Origin: Podospora comata
Lineage: Eukaryota > Ascomycota > Sordariomycetes > Sordariales > Podosporaceae
Length of the DNA: 64,000 nucleotides
Direction: 5' to 3'
Assembly: GCA_017354895.1 (NCBI GenBank)
Contig: CP071498.1
Coordinates: forward strand, 496,001 to 560,000
This document shows positions 48,001-57,916 of the stretch, piece after piece. Positions within the stretch are counted from its first letter, which is position 1. Each line of letters begins with the position of its first letter. The notes beneath the pieces are model-generated. The model searched no databases. It was not told the DNA's origin and saw only the letters and a list, made by a program, of their open reading frames with translations. The translations under genes and the position numbers were made by a program.

Positions 48001-50898
48001 GATAATGATGACGGGGGGGTTATTAGTGACCCGCCGAATTTGAGAATCTCGAGGAATCCCGAGTGGCAGGAGGGGGATGTTTTTACGGATGAGGGGCCGG
48101 CTTCGTACGGGACCAGCAATCCTGGGTCTGTTGGGACGAATTCTACCTATGCCACTCAGTCGTCAAGAGGGTCTTCAAGGGGATCGGAGGCGAGGAAGAC
48201 GATTGCGCCGGAGAGTGTCCTGCATTTGATTCCGGACAGGGTGGGGAATATGGTGTTGGATAGGCAACGGAATGTGTGGATCAAAAAGAGACCATCACCA
48301 ACGCCGGCACCGCCGCCTGTGGTTCTTCAGGGAAGGAGGTCAAGGGCTAATTCGGCGAGGTCAAACTTTCTGCCGTCGGAGGCGAGCGAGGATGATCCTT
48401 TTGCTGGGATACCAGATTTGTCGGTTGATATCACGATGGAGATGCAGAACCTGGCGCTGGCGACGGGCAGGAAGGAGAGCGGTTCGGATACAATGTTCAA
48501 CCAAGGGTCTACGACGCCAGAGAGCCCAAAGAGGGGCCCTTCGGCGGATGTCAGTGGTCTGAGTGGTGCTAGTATTGCGACTGCCACTGCGGCCTTGAGG
48601 CTGAGCATGGGTAATGGGGAGACACCGAGTCGCGGGCCGAGGTCGACTATCTCTCTCCAGACAAATCTTGCGAATCTCAAGACGCCGACGAGAGGGGAGG
48701 CAAAGATTAGTTTGAGTGAGGACTTGGCTGCTCTCAAGGAGCGTAGGAGGTTGACGATCAGCTTCTCTTCGCCCATTGCAGAGGTTATCCAGGATTTGTC
48801 AGGTGGTGAGGATGAGTTTGATTGGGAAGAAGCCGGGGTTATTGAGCAGGTTGCTGAAGATATTGCCAAGGATGTTGCTCTGGATCAGCTGAAACGGGGT
48901 AGAAAAACCGTTTCTATCCAGGCGACTCCCAGGAGGCGGACGTCAAGGTCGAGAAGCACTTCGAGGGGTCCGCCGAGGCACCTTTCGTTCCGGGGCCAGA
49001 CCCTTATGGCGAGGCCGGTGTCGAGGATTGATGAGCACGAGGAGGAATCTGCCCAGGCCCAGGCCCAGGCCCAGGGCGGTTCTAACGGTGCGTCTGGGAT
49101 GGAGCTCAGCATCGTGCCGGAGAACAGCGTTGTTGCTCATGAGGGTGATGAACGGCACGACAGTGTCAGTATTGTCGTCACTCCTGCTCGGCCGTCGACG
49201 TGTCCGATTCCCGACATGAACAATACGCCGATTATCAGCCAGTATGTCGGGACGTTTTCGCTCAGTCCCATGTCGGAGTTCACCATTCATCGTCCGGAGG
49301 AGACGTTGCCACTCGAGGCGAGCTATGTGGTTAATGACCACCGTTTAGTGACTGGCAGCCCTTCCAAACGCCACGTCTCGATGAGCACCCGCCAGCTGGT
49401 GGACAAGATTGCCGAGGTGGAACCGTTTGAGCCTTACTGGGAAGACATGCGCGAGCTCGAGCTGCGCGACAAGCAGCTTGACAGTTTGCACTCCCTGGAC
49501 GACTTTTGTGGGCAACTTGAGAGCCTTGATGTCTCCAACAATGCCATCCGGAACCTGAGCGGGATCCCGATTTCGGTGCTGCATTTGAGGATGGCCAACA
49601 ATCAGCTCTCGGGGTTGACGGCATGGGGGCATTTGATGAATCTGCAATATGTTGACGTTTCGAACAATGCGTTGACGAGCTTGACGCCGCTGAGGACGCT
49701 TGTTCACCTGCGGAGCATCAAGGCTGACAATAATCAGTTGACGAGTTTGGATGGGATCAAGTATCATCGTGGACTTCAGAGTCTTCGCGCGAGGGGGAAT
49801 CAGATTCAGGAGGTTGATTTCGAAGGGGCTACCCTGTCGCAACTGACGGATCTTGATTTGAAGGGGAACAGGATCAAGACTGTCAACAACCTCGACGCTC
49901 TCCCGGCTCTGTCGTCTCTTGATCTGGAAGGCAACCAGCTCGAGTCGTTTTCTGCTGGTTCCGACACCCCGATGCACTCCCTTCGTTATCTGTATCTCAA
50001 CAACAACCAGCTCACCTCCCTCTCCGTCGCCAGGATGCCTCACCTCCGCCTCCTCCACGCAGACAAGAACTTTCTCGTTCGCATCAGTGGGTTCTCTCGC
50101 GCGAGGAGGATCGACTCGCTGTCTCTTCGCGAGCAGCGGTCCAGCACCCCGCTCGACCTCCCCTTTTTGCTGTCTCGCGTGTATGAAGTCCGCAAGTTAT
50201 TCCTCTCGGGCAACCCGCTCCACACGTTTGAGCCGCAGGTTGATTTTTTGAATCTGCAGCTGTTGGAGGTGGCGAATTGCGGGCTGGAGCGGTTGCCAAA
50301 GGATTTTGGGATGTTGATGCCGAATTTGAGGGTGTTGAACCTGAACATGAACGCGCTGAGCGAGATTAGGCCGTTGAGGTATATCCCCCGGCTGAAGAGG
50401 TTGTTTGTGAGCGGGAATCGGCTGGGGGATGCGGCCAAGCTGGTGGAGGTGCTGGGTGGGTTTAGGTGGTTGAGGGAGTGTGATGTGAGGGATAATTTGG
50501 TGACGTTGGGGTTTTATGCGCCGTTGCAGCAGCGGGATAATAATCATTTGGTGGTTGCTGTGAAGGGGGTGAAGGAGGGGGAGAAGGATGAGGGGGGGAG
50601 GTTTGTGCTGCCGGAGCAGGATCGGCAGAGGGATAGGGAGTACAGGGGGCGGTTGGATTCGAATACGGCTATGAGGAGGAGGTTGTGGGAGTTTATGGTT
50701 TCGGAGAGGGTGTCGAGTGTGAGGAAGCTGGATGGGTTGGAGGTTGGGGGTAGGGAGAAGAAGGAGGAGGGGGATGGGGCTTGGAGGAAGTTGTTGGAAG
50801 GGGGGTTGGTTGAGGAGGGGGAGAAGCAGGGTGGTGCTGGGGAGAAGAAGAGGGAGAAGGGGAATCCGGATGGCACGTCAAAGGGGGAGGGAGGCTGA
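45055..50898 (+). CDS. cdc11: Cdc11/Nud1-type septation initiation network scaffold with LRRs
   Basis: One uninterrupted frame of 1947 residues, the longest in the window. The N-terminal three quarters are disordered and Ser/Arg/Glu-rich, with low-complexity runs (eight Glu near residue 750; AQAQAQAQ near 1345). The opening MGHAWLDSLSEDWV and the segment TPEWKRRLVYGDLSYGEQAD, FTSAGKGLENIFKPP are typical of fungal Cdc11/SnaD proteins. Leucine-rich repeats of the LxxLxLxxNxL type occupy about 1460-1815 (ELELRDKQLDSLHSL, LESLDVSNNAIRNLSGI, LQYVDVSNNALTSLTPL, LTDLDLKGNRIKTVNNL). Known role: anchoring the Sid4/SIN GTPase-kinase cascade at the spindle pole body to start septation. With SFI1 in the same window this is a second spindle-pole gene, though they are 27 kb apart and not evidently co-regulated. 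Confidence 0.93.
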   Translation: MGHAWLDSLSEDWVSQPGSDASVADPHSSTPSPDAQRKAKESTTTTPSRIPRLSRKNLDNAANSSNILGERSVNHSPRRTSSKLSQELKSSNGRSTADSRSSFSSGRSNSLSTVGSVVQHKSVASVNNRRGSTPEWKRRLVYGDLSYGEQADLFTSAGKGLENIFKPPTTGNASREESFEPRSSRFTLPSSPPVYQRDLLSSTVETQAEESVQELPEHPGAVGRRSQMPTTARQRRMEDSFDQSRDSENSMLPDSCTQQATTTAQTDVSNQNSLVVDSRKVSGRSDVRNEDFSPILIERRQASNGKTVFGPAELPPEELRKRLEKLRQNQRFLTGGTDEEDEADGQSDGNGKSKNGTTSTREFERQGGYINFQRGGRSAEGSFRHHRLSSGHDASEFCPEESLQASTPKQFPTVRVEPWDESAEIPVDSPQYPSAPNPSPQKAQRLLPVPPPSTASPLKLFQPYDTFTNQTLLRRLSQFQAEPSASDNSFAIAQDQSRVSRFGEGELDGYEFQDEFSHVGGVDASGLEADKENRGPASPGLDEDDQDNNGSTHHHASSRPPIFGDFTSHDDESSPWEIEDDLLRISRRRRQKSATTTVNSAYSTTTTATTRRSVFSGAGELYSGGSRRYKRSKRTSFPFGGGDNRISTPRRRRDVSTRGTGGALLSEIKRPRTSPSKDPTPKRRRTLHKSDVSYGTYDDDDSSAADSTAGVDAVQMSHQQMQEAILRHQQRREARAASQEQKQQQLSEEEEEEEEEQQEEGGRMAEEVEMISKAGEELGRPRTPTPNQRSSTQQRAPLLEIDPAATRSPMRSSRNTRPGTAGGPPPTSGVQPPTNRKPSIRTEDFINEANKIMAMIRSKAGLASGLASLEESEGENAQAVMDGESSYASSKEPFSRPPSREGRPPLSRRPTKQEDPELAERLKKYEEGSEMGDVIASSVRSRDLSLEALRAVREREEMEERASQIKASYGSANAGMTRTSLFDNDDGGVISDPPNLRISRNPEWQEGDVFTDEGPASYGTSNPGSVGTNSTYATQSSRGSSRGSEARKTIAPESVLHLIPDRVGNMVLDRQRNVWIKKRPSPTPAPPPVVLQGRRSRANSARSNFLPSEASEDDPFAGIPDLSVDITMEMQNLALATGRKESGSDTMFNQGSTTPESPKRGPSADVSGLSGASIATATAALRLSMGNGETPSRGPRSTISLQTNLANLKTPTRGEAKISLSEDLAALKERRRLTISFSSPIAEVIQDLSGGEDEFDWEEAGVIEQVAEDIAKDVALDQLKRGRKTVSIQATPRRRTSRSRSTSRGPPRHLSFRGQTLMARPVSRIDEHEEESAQAQAQAQGGSNGASGMELSIVPENSVVAHEGDERHDSVSIVVTPARPSTCPIPDMNNTPIISQYVGTFSLSPMSEFTIHRPEETLPLEASYVVNDHRLVTGSPSKRHVSMSTRQLVDKIAEVEPFEPYWEDMRELELRDKQLDSLHSLDDFCGQLESLDVSNNAIRNLSGIPISVLHLRMANNQLSGLTAWGHLMNLQYVDVSNNALTSLTPLRTLVHLRSIKADNNQLTSLDGIKYHRGLQSLRARGNQIQEVDFEGATLSQLTDLDLKGNRIKTVNNLDALPALSSLDLEGNQLESFSAGSDTPMHSLRYLYLNNNQLTSLSVARMPHLRLLHADKNFLVRISGFSRARRIDSLSLREQRSSTPLDLPFLLSRVYEVRKLFLSGNPLHTFEPQVDFLNLQLLEVANCGLERLPKDFGMLMPNLRVLNLNMNALSEIRPLRYIPRLKRLFVSGNRLGDAAKLVEVLGGFRWLRECDVRDNLVTLGFYAPLQQRDNNHLVVAVKGVKEGEKDEGGRFVLPEQDRQRDREYRGRLDSNTAMRRRLWEFMVSERVSSVRKLDGLEVGGREKKEEGDGAWRKLLEGGLVEEGEKQGGAGEKKREKGNPDGTSKGEGG

Positions 50899-51742
50899 AG
50901 ATAGTTTTGTTTAATTTGTTTTTTTTTTTCTTTTCTTTTCGATCCACTCCGAGGTGAGAAGGACAGGTGGTGGTGGTTGTTTTAATATTTTATCTTTTTG
51001 GAGTTTTTCTTTTCTCTTTCGAGGGCGGGCTGGCTGTAACTGTACAAGGAGATTATGAGGCTGTGACGGTGTTTTTGGGATTGGGTAACTTGGAAAAGGG
51101 AATGAATGATCAACAGCAAAGAGGGGATTGTAATGATGTTTATGAATGGGGTCTGTTTGTTTACACTACAACGGTGTATGTTAGCATTGGCTTTTGGGCG
51201 GGTTAAGGGGTTGTTTGGTGTTATATGGCTGAGGATTGGGGGTCGGTGTTGGTTGGTGTTGGTTGGTGTTGATATCATAATGATTATGACTGGTTTTGTG
51301 GTTTTATGCATTTCTGGAACTGTTGTGGTGATTCCTGTCTCCGGACACCTGTCTCCAGGTCCTCTCTCTGGAGAGATGTCTCCCGTGTTCATGCCTCAAG
51401 GAACAGGAGCTTCCCACGGGGACAGCAGGCAAACATGAAGTACACTTGCCATTTTCGTCCCGACATTCCATAACTCTTTCCGTCTTCATGCTCAACATGT
51501 TCCCCGCTCGATCAAGGTATTTAACAATGGGCCGTCATCGTTTACAGAATCTCTTCCCTCAATCTTCCTATCCGCCGTGAACAGCGACCGCATTGCACCC
51601 ATTCCCATTAACTGTCCCCATTTCTACGTTTATTGACATCTTTTCTTGTCAAGTCAACCCCATCCGTACAATTCCTTCGGCTTCGCTCGGTCAAGCTGTC
51701 TGTTCACAGAGCCCCTGAGGGTCTTTAGGATCCCCACAGCGG
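50899..51742. other. intergenic with short tandem and palindromic repeats
   Basis: About 0.85 kb between convergent genes. Contains T-rich sequence, a 10-bp GGTGTTGGTT tandem run (about 51245-51270), and overlapping small palindromes at 51335-51383 (for example ACCTGTCTCCAGGT and GGAGAGATGTCTCC). No gene supported. Confidence 0.5.
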
Positions 51743-52680
51743 TCAACTTCTTAGCCCCAAAAAGCCAGCTACGCCTGTCGAAAGAACCGCATCGACCATA
51801 TCCCTAACATCATTTAGTCCGTCGTCCAGGTCTCTCAGTGCTCTCCTGGCATGCCTGTCTGACCCCACTTGAAAGAACTGAATCCCCAGCTGGTGAGGAG
51901 GGGCATCGATTCGGTCTAACCGGCTGGCAAGGTTTCTGATGATTCCCTTAGGGTCGGGGCCCTCATTTGGACAGCCGTGGGTAACAACGATCAAGTTGAG
52001 TGGCTTGACCCCCGGGTCGCCGGAAGATGGCGAGGAGTTGTACAAGGCTTCTAGATGTTGAACATAAGGCTCGAGAATGTCACTAATGCGAGCGCCGGTA
52101 AGGAGTGCCGGACTGGGGCTGAATCTCGGTATTGAAAATCTCTAGGATTCGATTGCCATCCTTGATACAATGGTAGTCTTTGGGCCGACAATCCCAATGC
52201 TTTCTACGATCCCAATGCATTGCACTCAGAAAGTAAAGGTCTACACCACCGCAATCATAAGCTGTGCAGATCGGTGCGAGTTCCTTGAGGACATTGCGGA
52301 CTTCTTTCCAGCGTGAGCCCATCATAGAACCGGAGTCGTCGATGAGAAAGGCCGTGTTGAAACATGCCAGGAAGGCATACGGGTCCTCGGTGCTGGAAGG
52401 CCCAGCTTTCTCTTTGCCGTTGGGCTTTTCACTCTCGCGATGCTTCTCCTTGTTGTACCACTTCTCCCTGTCGTGGTGTTTCTCCCTCTCGCGGTGCTTA
52501 TCCTACTCGTGGTGCTTCTCTCTACCGTACTCCTTCTCTCTGCCGTAGTACTGCTCCCCGCGCTTTCCCATACTGGCGGGCTCTCTCCTACCGTTGGGCT
52601 CCTCTCGTTTGCCGAAAATGTAGCGTTCGTGAACGAAACTTGGGCCTTGGCCTCCGTCGAGTAAGTTTCGGTCAAAATTT
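51743..52680 (-). pseudogene. decayed vWFA-domain protein gene
   Basis: The minus strand carries a von Willebrand factor A domain like those of a common fungal cytosolic family: AFLACFNTAFLIDDSGSMMG (MIDAS DxSxS), APICTAYDCGGVDLYFLSA, then ALLTGARISDILEPYVQHLE, PLNLIVVTHGCPNEG and LGIQFFQVGSDRHARRALRD. Upstream in the same frame is a KHRE/KHHDRE/YGREKE repeat region. A TAG (52503-52505) interrupts that repeat region, and the frame changes between GNRILEIFNTEIQP and ALLTGARISD at about 52100-52125. The family's VxTDG aspartate, a MIDAS ligand, is His here (codon 51977-51979). No intron explains the break. Together these point to a gene losing function rather than one bad base call. The 5' end is not clear; no good start codon is visible before the repeat region. 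Confidence 0.7.
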
Positions 52681-53980
52681 GTGCGAGTTTGTGTGGTTCG
52701 CACTGGTGCTTGACGTGGTCGAAGGGACACAATAAGCCTTGAAAATACCAGCAAATACCCATGGTATATACACCTGACCGCACGGCGATCACATTTTCGA
52801 ACGACACACGACCCAACCGGCAAGGCTCCAAATCACTACACCATGGCCAGGCAGCTGACGGAAAATGGCCCGAGCATGACCCTGACCGGTGGACAGGAAA
52901 GTTGCGATGAACCAGCAGGTGTCTCTGCCTCCCGAATCCGCCAGTTGTTACGTGTCGAACCCGTCAGTTGTCCTCCTGCCTTGCTGGTTTCGAGTTAGCT
53001 ACCTCCCATTGGGATGAGAGAATAGAAACGAGCCGGTCAACCCGTGGCACTTACGTGGAGCTGTCCAATTGCCACAACGGCGAACATGATCCGCTTGGAA
53101 TCTTGCAAAAGACCACACGCGACGGACTTTAAACCCCATAAAAGGGCCCATCGAGGGTAGGAGTCCTGGCTTGCTTAAACTTCTCACCTGCTTCCATAAA
53201 AATGCTCATCCCCCTCCGTTGTAAAGCGGTGGTGAGGGTGTGGCTAGAAAAACTGTGCCTGTGGCTCGTTACCGTCAGTACGCCATCAGCAGAGCCTCGC
53301 TGCCATTCGAGTCACCCGATGGCACGCTGACGAACCTTATTTTCACTCCCATCTTCTCCATGCTACTCGTGGTCGAATACAACAATCAAGAAGCGACACT
53401 ATCGCATTCGTCATGGGTTGCCGTTGCTGTTGAAGAGGAGACCATCACAAGACAGAAAATGTGGCGATGATGTCATTGGTTTTGTCAACCTTGACTGGAG
53501 ACTCGAGAGCTGTTGGATCGAGCATGAAGGAGACACAATTCACAGAGAAATCAGAACCAAATTAAGAATATTTCGTAAATTCCCACCCATATCACTATCT
53601 ATCTATTACATGGGTAGACTCATTAAACCCTTCAGATGCATGCCATGCGTAAAATCACTAATGTCGACCCGTCGTGGGGGTATCATATCCGCAAATAAAC
53701 GTCCCAAATCCTACAATATGTACAAGAGAATCAATGTCCAGCAAGCAAAAAACAGTACCTGCCGAACCACCACCGTCAACACCACACCAAATGAGAGAAG
53801 GAAAAATCAGCCATCAAGACCCAGTGAGGACTGGGGCTCTTGTCTAACTACCCATGAGCTCCATTCGCAACCAAGCCGGCCACCAGTCATTAAGATTGGG
53901 ATATCGTGTCTCGTATCTTCCTTTTTGGTCCTCCATGTCGTTGTCGATCAAAGAAAAAACGCCGTTGATGGTGCAACAAC
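52681..53980. other. intergenic
   Basis: About 1.3 kb between the vWFA relic and the CFEM gene stop codon (both minus strand). It must include the relic's former 5' region and the CFEM 3' flank (more AT-rich, 53560-53800). Open frames here have no recognisable domain. Confidence 0.45.
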
Positions 53981-54823
53981 TTAGAGAAGAGCGGCAGCGA
54001 TACCAGCGGCGGCAAGGAAGCCGAGGGCGGGAGGAGCAGTGACTTGGGCACCCCAGGCGCTGCTGGTGCTGGTGCTAGCATCGGAAGACTGAGTGGCCTC
54101 GTCAGCCTGGCTACTAAGAGCGCTGCTGAGGGCAGAGCCAGTGAGGCTGGTGGTGAGGGTGGTCTGGCCAACGGTGGAGGTGAAGGTAGTGGAGTCCTCG
54201 GTGACGGTGGTGAGCAGATCGGTGGTGAGGGTGGTCTCGGGAACCGAGGTAGCACCGGGAACATTAGAGATGCCCAGAATGGTAGTGGTGCCAGTGGCAG
54301 TAGCCTCGACGCCATCAGAGGTCAGGGTCGAAGTCCAAGTCTGGGTCGAGACGGGAGTGGGAGTGGCATCATCACTGGACTCGGTGGTAGTGGCGCTCTC
54401 AGAGCCCTGGGTGGTGGTGGCGGAGGCATCAGCCGAGGTAGTAGGGACATTCGAGACAGTAGGGGGGATGGCGGTAGGGGCATTGACAGAGCTGCAATAG
54501 GCGACGCCGTAATCCTTGACAACTTGAGCAACAGCCGAGTTACCGCAAGCCTGGTCGGCGCAGTCGTTGATGCCCCAGCGGAAGTTGGCGGCTCCGCAGA
54601 GGCACGCAGCATCACCGGCAGCGCAGTTGGAGAACTCGCTACCAGCCTTGCCTTGCATGTTGCTGATACAGGTTTTCTGTACATGGTGGTTAGTGGCGTG
54701 ACGACATCGAGTGCTGGGACAAAGAACACTTACACCGCATTCGGGGAAGCCCTCGGGCCACTGGTTCTGGGCCACAACGGAGGCAGCGCCGAAAGCAAGG
54801 ACGAAAGTAGCGATGGACTTCAT
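53981..54823 (-). CDS. CFEM-domain GPI-anchored cell-surface protein
   Basis: Two exons, complement(53981..54676, 54734..54823), 261 residues. A signal peptide (MKSIATFVLAFGAASVVA) precedes a CFEM domain with the expected eight cysteines: PECG, KTCISNMQG, SNCAAGDAACLCG, INDCADQACG, VAYC. A Ser/Thr-rich wall-spanning stalk (about 110-235) follows, and a hydrophobic C-terminus (PPALGFLAAAGIAAALL) after small residues fits a GPI anchor. CFEM proteins sit at the fungal surface; known roles include heme/iron acquisition, wall integrity and host interaction, and the DxxC-type aspartate (GDAAC) that binds heme in Csa2-like proteins is present. The intron (54677-54733, GTAAGT..TGTACAG, with CTAAC) is 57 nt, in frame and stop-free; removing it brings the first two cysteines to the usual spacing (CGKTC), which supports splicing. 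Confidence 0.92.
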   Translation of the reverse strand: MKSIATFVLAFGAASVVAQNQWPEGFPECGVSVLCPSTRCRHATNHHVQKTCISNMQGKAGSEFSNCAAGDAACLCGAANFRWGINDCADQACGNSAVAQVVKDYGVAYCSSVNAPTAIPPTVSNVPTTSADASATTTQGSESATTTESSDDATPTPVSTQTWTSTLTSDGVEATATGTTTILGISNVPGATSVPETTLTTDLLTTVTEDSTTFTSTVGQTTLTTSLTGSALSSALSSQADEATQSSDASTSTSSAWGAQVTAPPALGFLAAAGIAAALL

Positions 54824-57312
54824 TTTGGCGATGTGGGTGGGGATGTGATCCTAGGAATACTGCAGACGAAGAAGAGTCAAGTCAGAATTGGGATTCCAAG
54901 TGAAGGTGAGAGAAGGGGGGTAAGATACTGACAATGTAGGATGATGCTTAAGGGGTAGTTGGCTAGGAGAGTCGCAAAAAAAGTCGATGCTCTGTAAGAT
55001 TGTTGTTGTTGTTGAGGGAAAAGGTCGAGGAGAGAGAAGAGAGGACGAAGAGTCGTGGTTTTGAAGGGCAGACCAGGACAGGTGGGACTTGTACGAGCTT
55101 GGAAGTTGGAAACAGACGGAAGGTGAGTGGTGCGTCAGGCGGCAGGACTTATATTGTTGCAAGGCAGGAGCCCTCCAGGCCAGGTGCCCTTGCAGAGCAA
55201 CCTAGAACCGTCCCGTCGGTCGTCCTCCGTCACTCGGGAAAGTACCCAAGCCCACACACCTCACCAGCCCTCAAATTTACCAGGGTTTGTCTTCTCCACG
55301 GCACTTGCTTAGTCTCTGGGATGGAACCACCAGCCATCGCCAATCTGTGTCATGACGGGATTGGGGCTCTTGCCTGCCACATCACGGCCCGATATGCAAG
55401 AGAAGGACGCATCCCACATGGCTACACACACCGCGGCCACCCTGCCCTCTCACGAACCAATCTGTTTGCCCACATGATGCCTCGGGTGCCCGCTGGTGTT
55501 TCCTTCTTTCACTCTCTCTGATGTGAAGTTATTAGGAAGACTCCGCCGAATTATGCACAATCACCATAGTCTGACATTGGTTCTTTTTTCATAACCACGA
55601 TAGCCCAGAGTCGAGACCCTCCACGGGTCCCCCGTTGCTGAGGAATTTTGTTTTGGTTATCTTGCTTTTGTTTCCTTGGGATAGGAAAACCTTGAAGACG
55701 AGGTTCATCCAGATCGCGGTCGTGGCTGCACGTGTGGGCAGGCAAGGTTGCTGGCAGCTTCCTATTGGCCAATCAGGCGATGCAGTCGAGCTGGGAGCAG
55801 GGATGACCCCCCTGTCCATCTGCATCCCGACCCCAGAGCAGCTGGGAAAGAGCTGCGATGGCGTGGAGGGGATCGGGGCGGAAGCTGGAAATCAAGGTGG
55901 AGGGTCGCAGCCAAGCTCCCAAGCACAGGGCAGCCAGCAGACAGACAGACGATGTCATCGACCTTGTTTATTATTATTACTTTTTGTTCCTGTTTTGTCT
56001 TTTATGCACTTGTTCCTGGATTTATGCATCGAATCTTCCATAGTGCCTGCCACTACCTTATGCCTCCCCTCCTCTCTCGCCTCTGTCACAAGCCTACTCC
56101 ATCCCCATTTTTTGCAAGGTCGACCGATGGCCAACCCTCAGCAGTCTCTGTCATGATGTTGAAGAAAAAGTGAGGTTGGGCGGTGGACACACCGATCTCC
56201 TCTCCACCTCCACCCGACTCGTCGCTGGCCCGCGGCTCACCGATAGGCGAATGCCTTCACCCCTGTCTTTTTCTTTTCCTCTGGCCTGCCCAGCCTTGGC
56301 TTTCGACGTCAGCTTGCAGAGCCTGCATCACTCCCTCTCCCGATCTTTTCTTCCTCGCCGATGATTCGTAGCCCCCAATCAACCACCAAACAAAAACAAG
56401 CTTTGTTCTGTAACTGGGGGAGGTTCTGTTGTTTTCTTTTTTCTCTCTTTTATCGCCAACCCCGCCATATTCTGTCATTGGTTGGCTGGAAGGTGAACAA
56501 CCCAAGACGCCCAAAAAATCTTGGCAAGGGAACGATTCTTGGTGCATGTTCCATTCGTTTACCACTTTGACATCTTATTTCACTCCTTTCCGTAGTCTTG
56601 GATGGGGTGGGAATGAGGTAATCAGGATTATCACCAGTTGCCGGTTTTCCGCAGCGTCATGATCAGGACAACAGGATGAAGGAGAGAGTAAAGGTTGGGA
56701 AAGGGAAGCCTCTCCCTCGCCCTCTCTCTCCCGGGCACCATTGTTGTCAACGCAGTGCCGAAAACTGAGACATGCATACTCCTCTCAGACCTGGTTGGGC
56801 GACACACACACGGCAGAGAGAGAAACAAGCTGGGGAAGAAAAGGGTTACGTCTCATCTCACAATCAGGCAAGAAGCTGAGGAACAGACAGACACACGTGG
56901 TAGGTTTGACATGTATACACTGTCCAACATCTCTTTTCATTTCCAACCTTGGACACATCGAACCACAACGCGAGAGCCATTTTCATATTAAGGAGTGAGG
57001 TTTGCCCAACCAGTCAGTCCTCTTCCATGCTCCCATCTGTTCTAGACAAATTCTTTTGCATTTTGGATCACACCCACCCGCAGGTTGCAATTTCCCTTTC
57101 TTGCACAGATCTCGCCCGGGTGTGGTGTGCTGTACCTCAATGCGCAACGCCTATCTGTGCCTGAAGGAGATGAGATGATAGACTAGTAGCACAGACAGTA
57201 GCTAGTGTATGGATAAGGTGATGACCCTACTTTTGGACCTGCAGTCTTTTTTTTTCTTTCTGCATCTGCATGATAGCTAGGTACTAGTATAGTGTTAAAA
57301 GGTGGTTGGGGG
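54824..57312. other. intergenic, upstream region of the CFEM gene
   Basis: About 2.5 kb. Promoter of the CFEM gene next to it, then sequence with no supported gene. Open frames on both strands are under 175 codons, lack domains and lack matching splice signals. Pyrimidine-rich tracts at 55960-56350. Confidence 0.45.
57304..57312. repeat. target-site duplication, left copy
   Basis: GGTTGGGGG, directly repeated at 57908-57916 on the other side of the inverted-repeat element. Nine bases is the typical duplication length of Mutator-like elements. Confidence 0.7.
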
Positions 57313-57907
57313 GAGCCCGGCCTAGGGATCACGGCGTAATCTCCTGTTGGTCACCGGCCTAACCTGTTTTAGCATTTTGGTCAAAAAATAAAATAAAAAA
57401 ACACAGCTGGCAGCTCACATACACAACCACACACATTGCAAGACCAAAACCTGATCAAATCGAAGCAAAATAGGTGCAAAATGAAGGCAAAAAGCCTGGT
57501 AATTTACCGTAAGCAATGCTTTTGTATGCATTGCGGCTGAAGAAAGTGTTGAAGTGTGCAGGCGGTTTTGCGTGGGCGAGGTTGCAACTCAGACGGCACC
57601 ACCACCCACACCACCCAGTTCAAACCACCAGCCAATTTAACAGCCAATTCAATGGCCACTGGTCTTGAAGCCTTTGTCCACTGCACAGGCCGGGCCGGGT
57701 GGAAGCAGTGGTGGTTGTGGTGGGTGGCTGTAGGTGATTGACTGCTGCGGTGGGGGTGGTTTGAAATAGTCGTCAGATGGTTCTGCACGAAAATGCGGTT
57801 GATTTTGGTGTGTTTTGACCGTTTTTCGATGTTAGTAGGATCTTTTACTTGATGCGGCTAGGCCCGTGACCAACAGGAGACTACGCCGTGATCCCTAGGC
57901 CGGGCTC
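57313..57907. mobile_element. 595-bp non-autonomous Mutator-like MITE
   Basis: The ends form a long inverted repeat, 57313-57364 and 57856-57907, matching at 49 of 52 positions and starting GAGCCCGGCCTAGGGATCAC. A perfect 9-bp direct repeat (GGTTGGGGG) flanks it. Long inverted ends plus a 9-bp duplication fit the Mutator (MULE) superfamily. The interior has no transposase; it holds an A-rich part near the left end, a GGTCAAAA-type segment seen near both ends, and complementary CCACC/GGTGG-rich tracts around 57595-57620 and 57700-57775 that could fold into a long hairpin. The near-identical ends and intact duplication suggest fairly recent insertion. The element must depend on a transposase elsewhere in the genome. 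Confidence 0.8.
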
Positions 57908-57916
57908 GGTTGGGGG
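57908..57916. repeat. target-site duplication, right copy
   Basis: GGTTGGGGG, identical to 57304-57312. More G residues follow, so the exact boundary could slide by one base. Confidence 0.7.

Noticed and set aside
54044-54931. 295-codon Gly-rich plus-strand open frame
   Set aside because: Mirror of the Ser/Thr-rich stalk of the CFEM gene; the minus strand has the signal peptide, CFEM cysteines and GPI tail.
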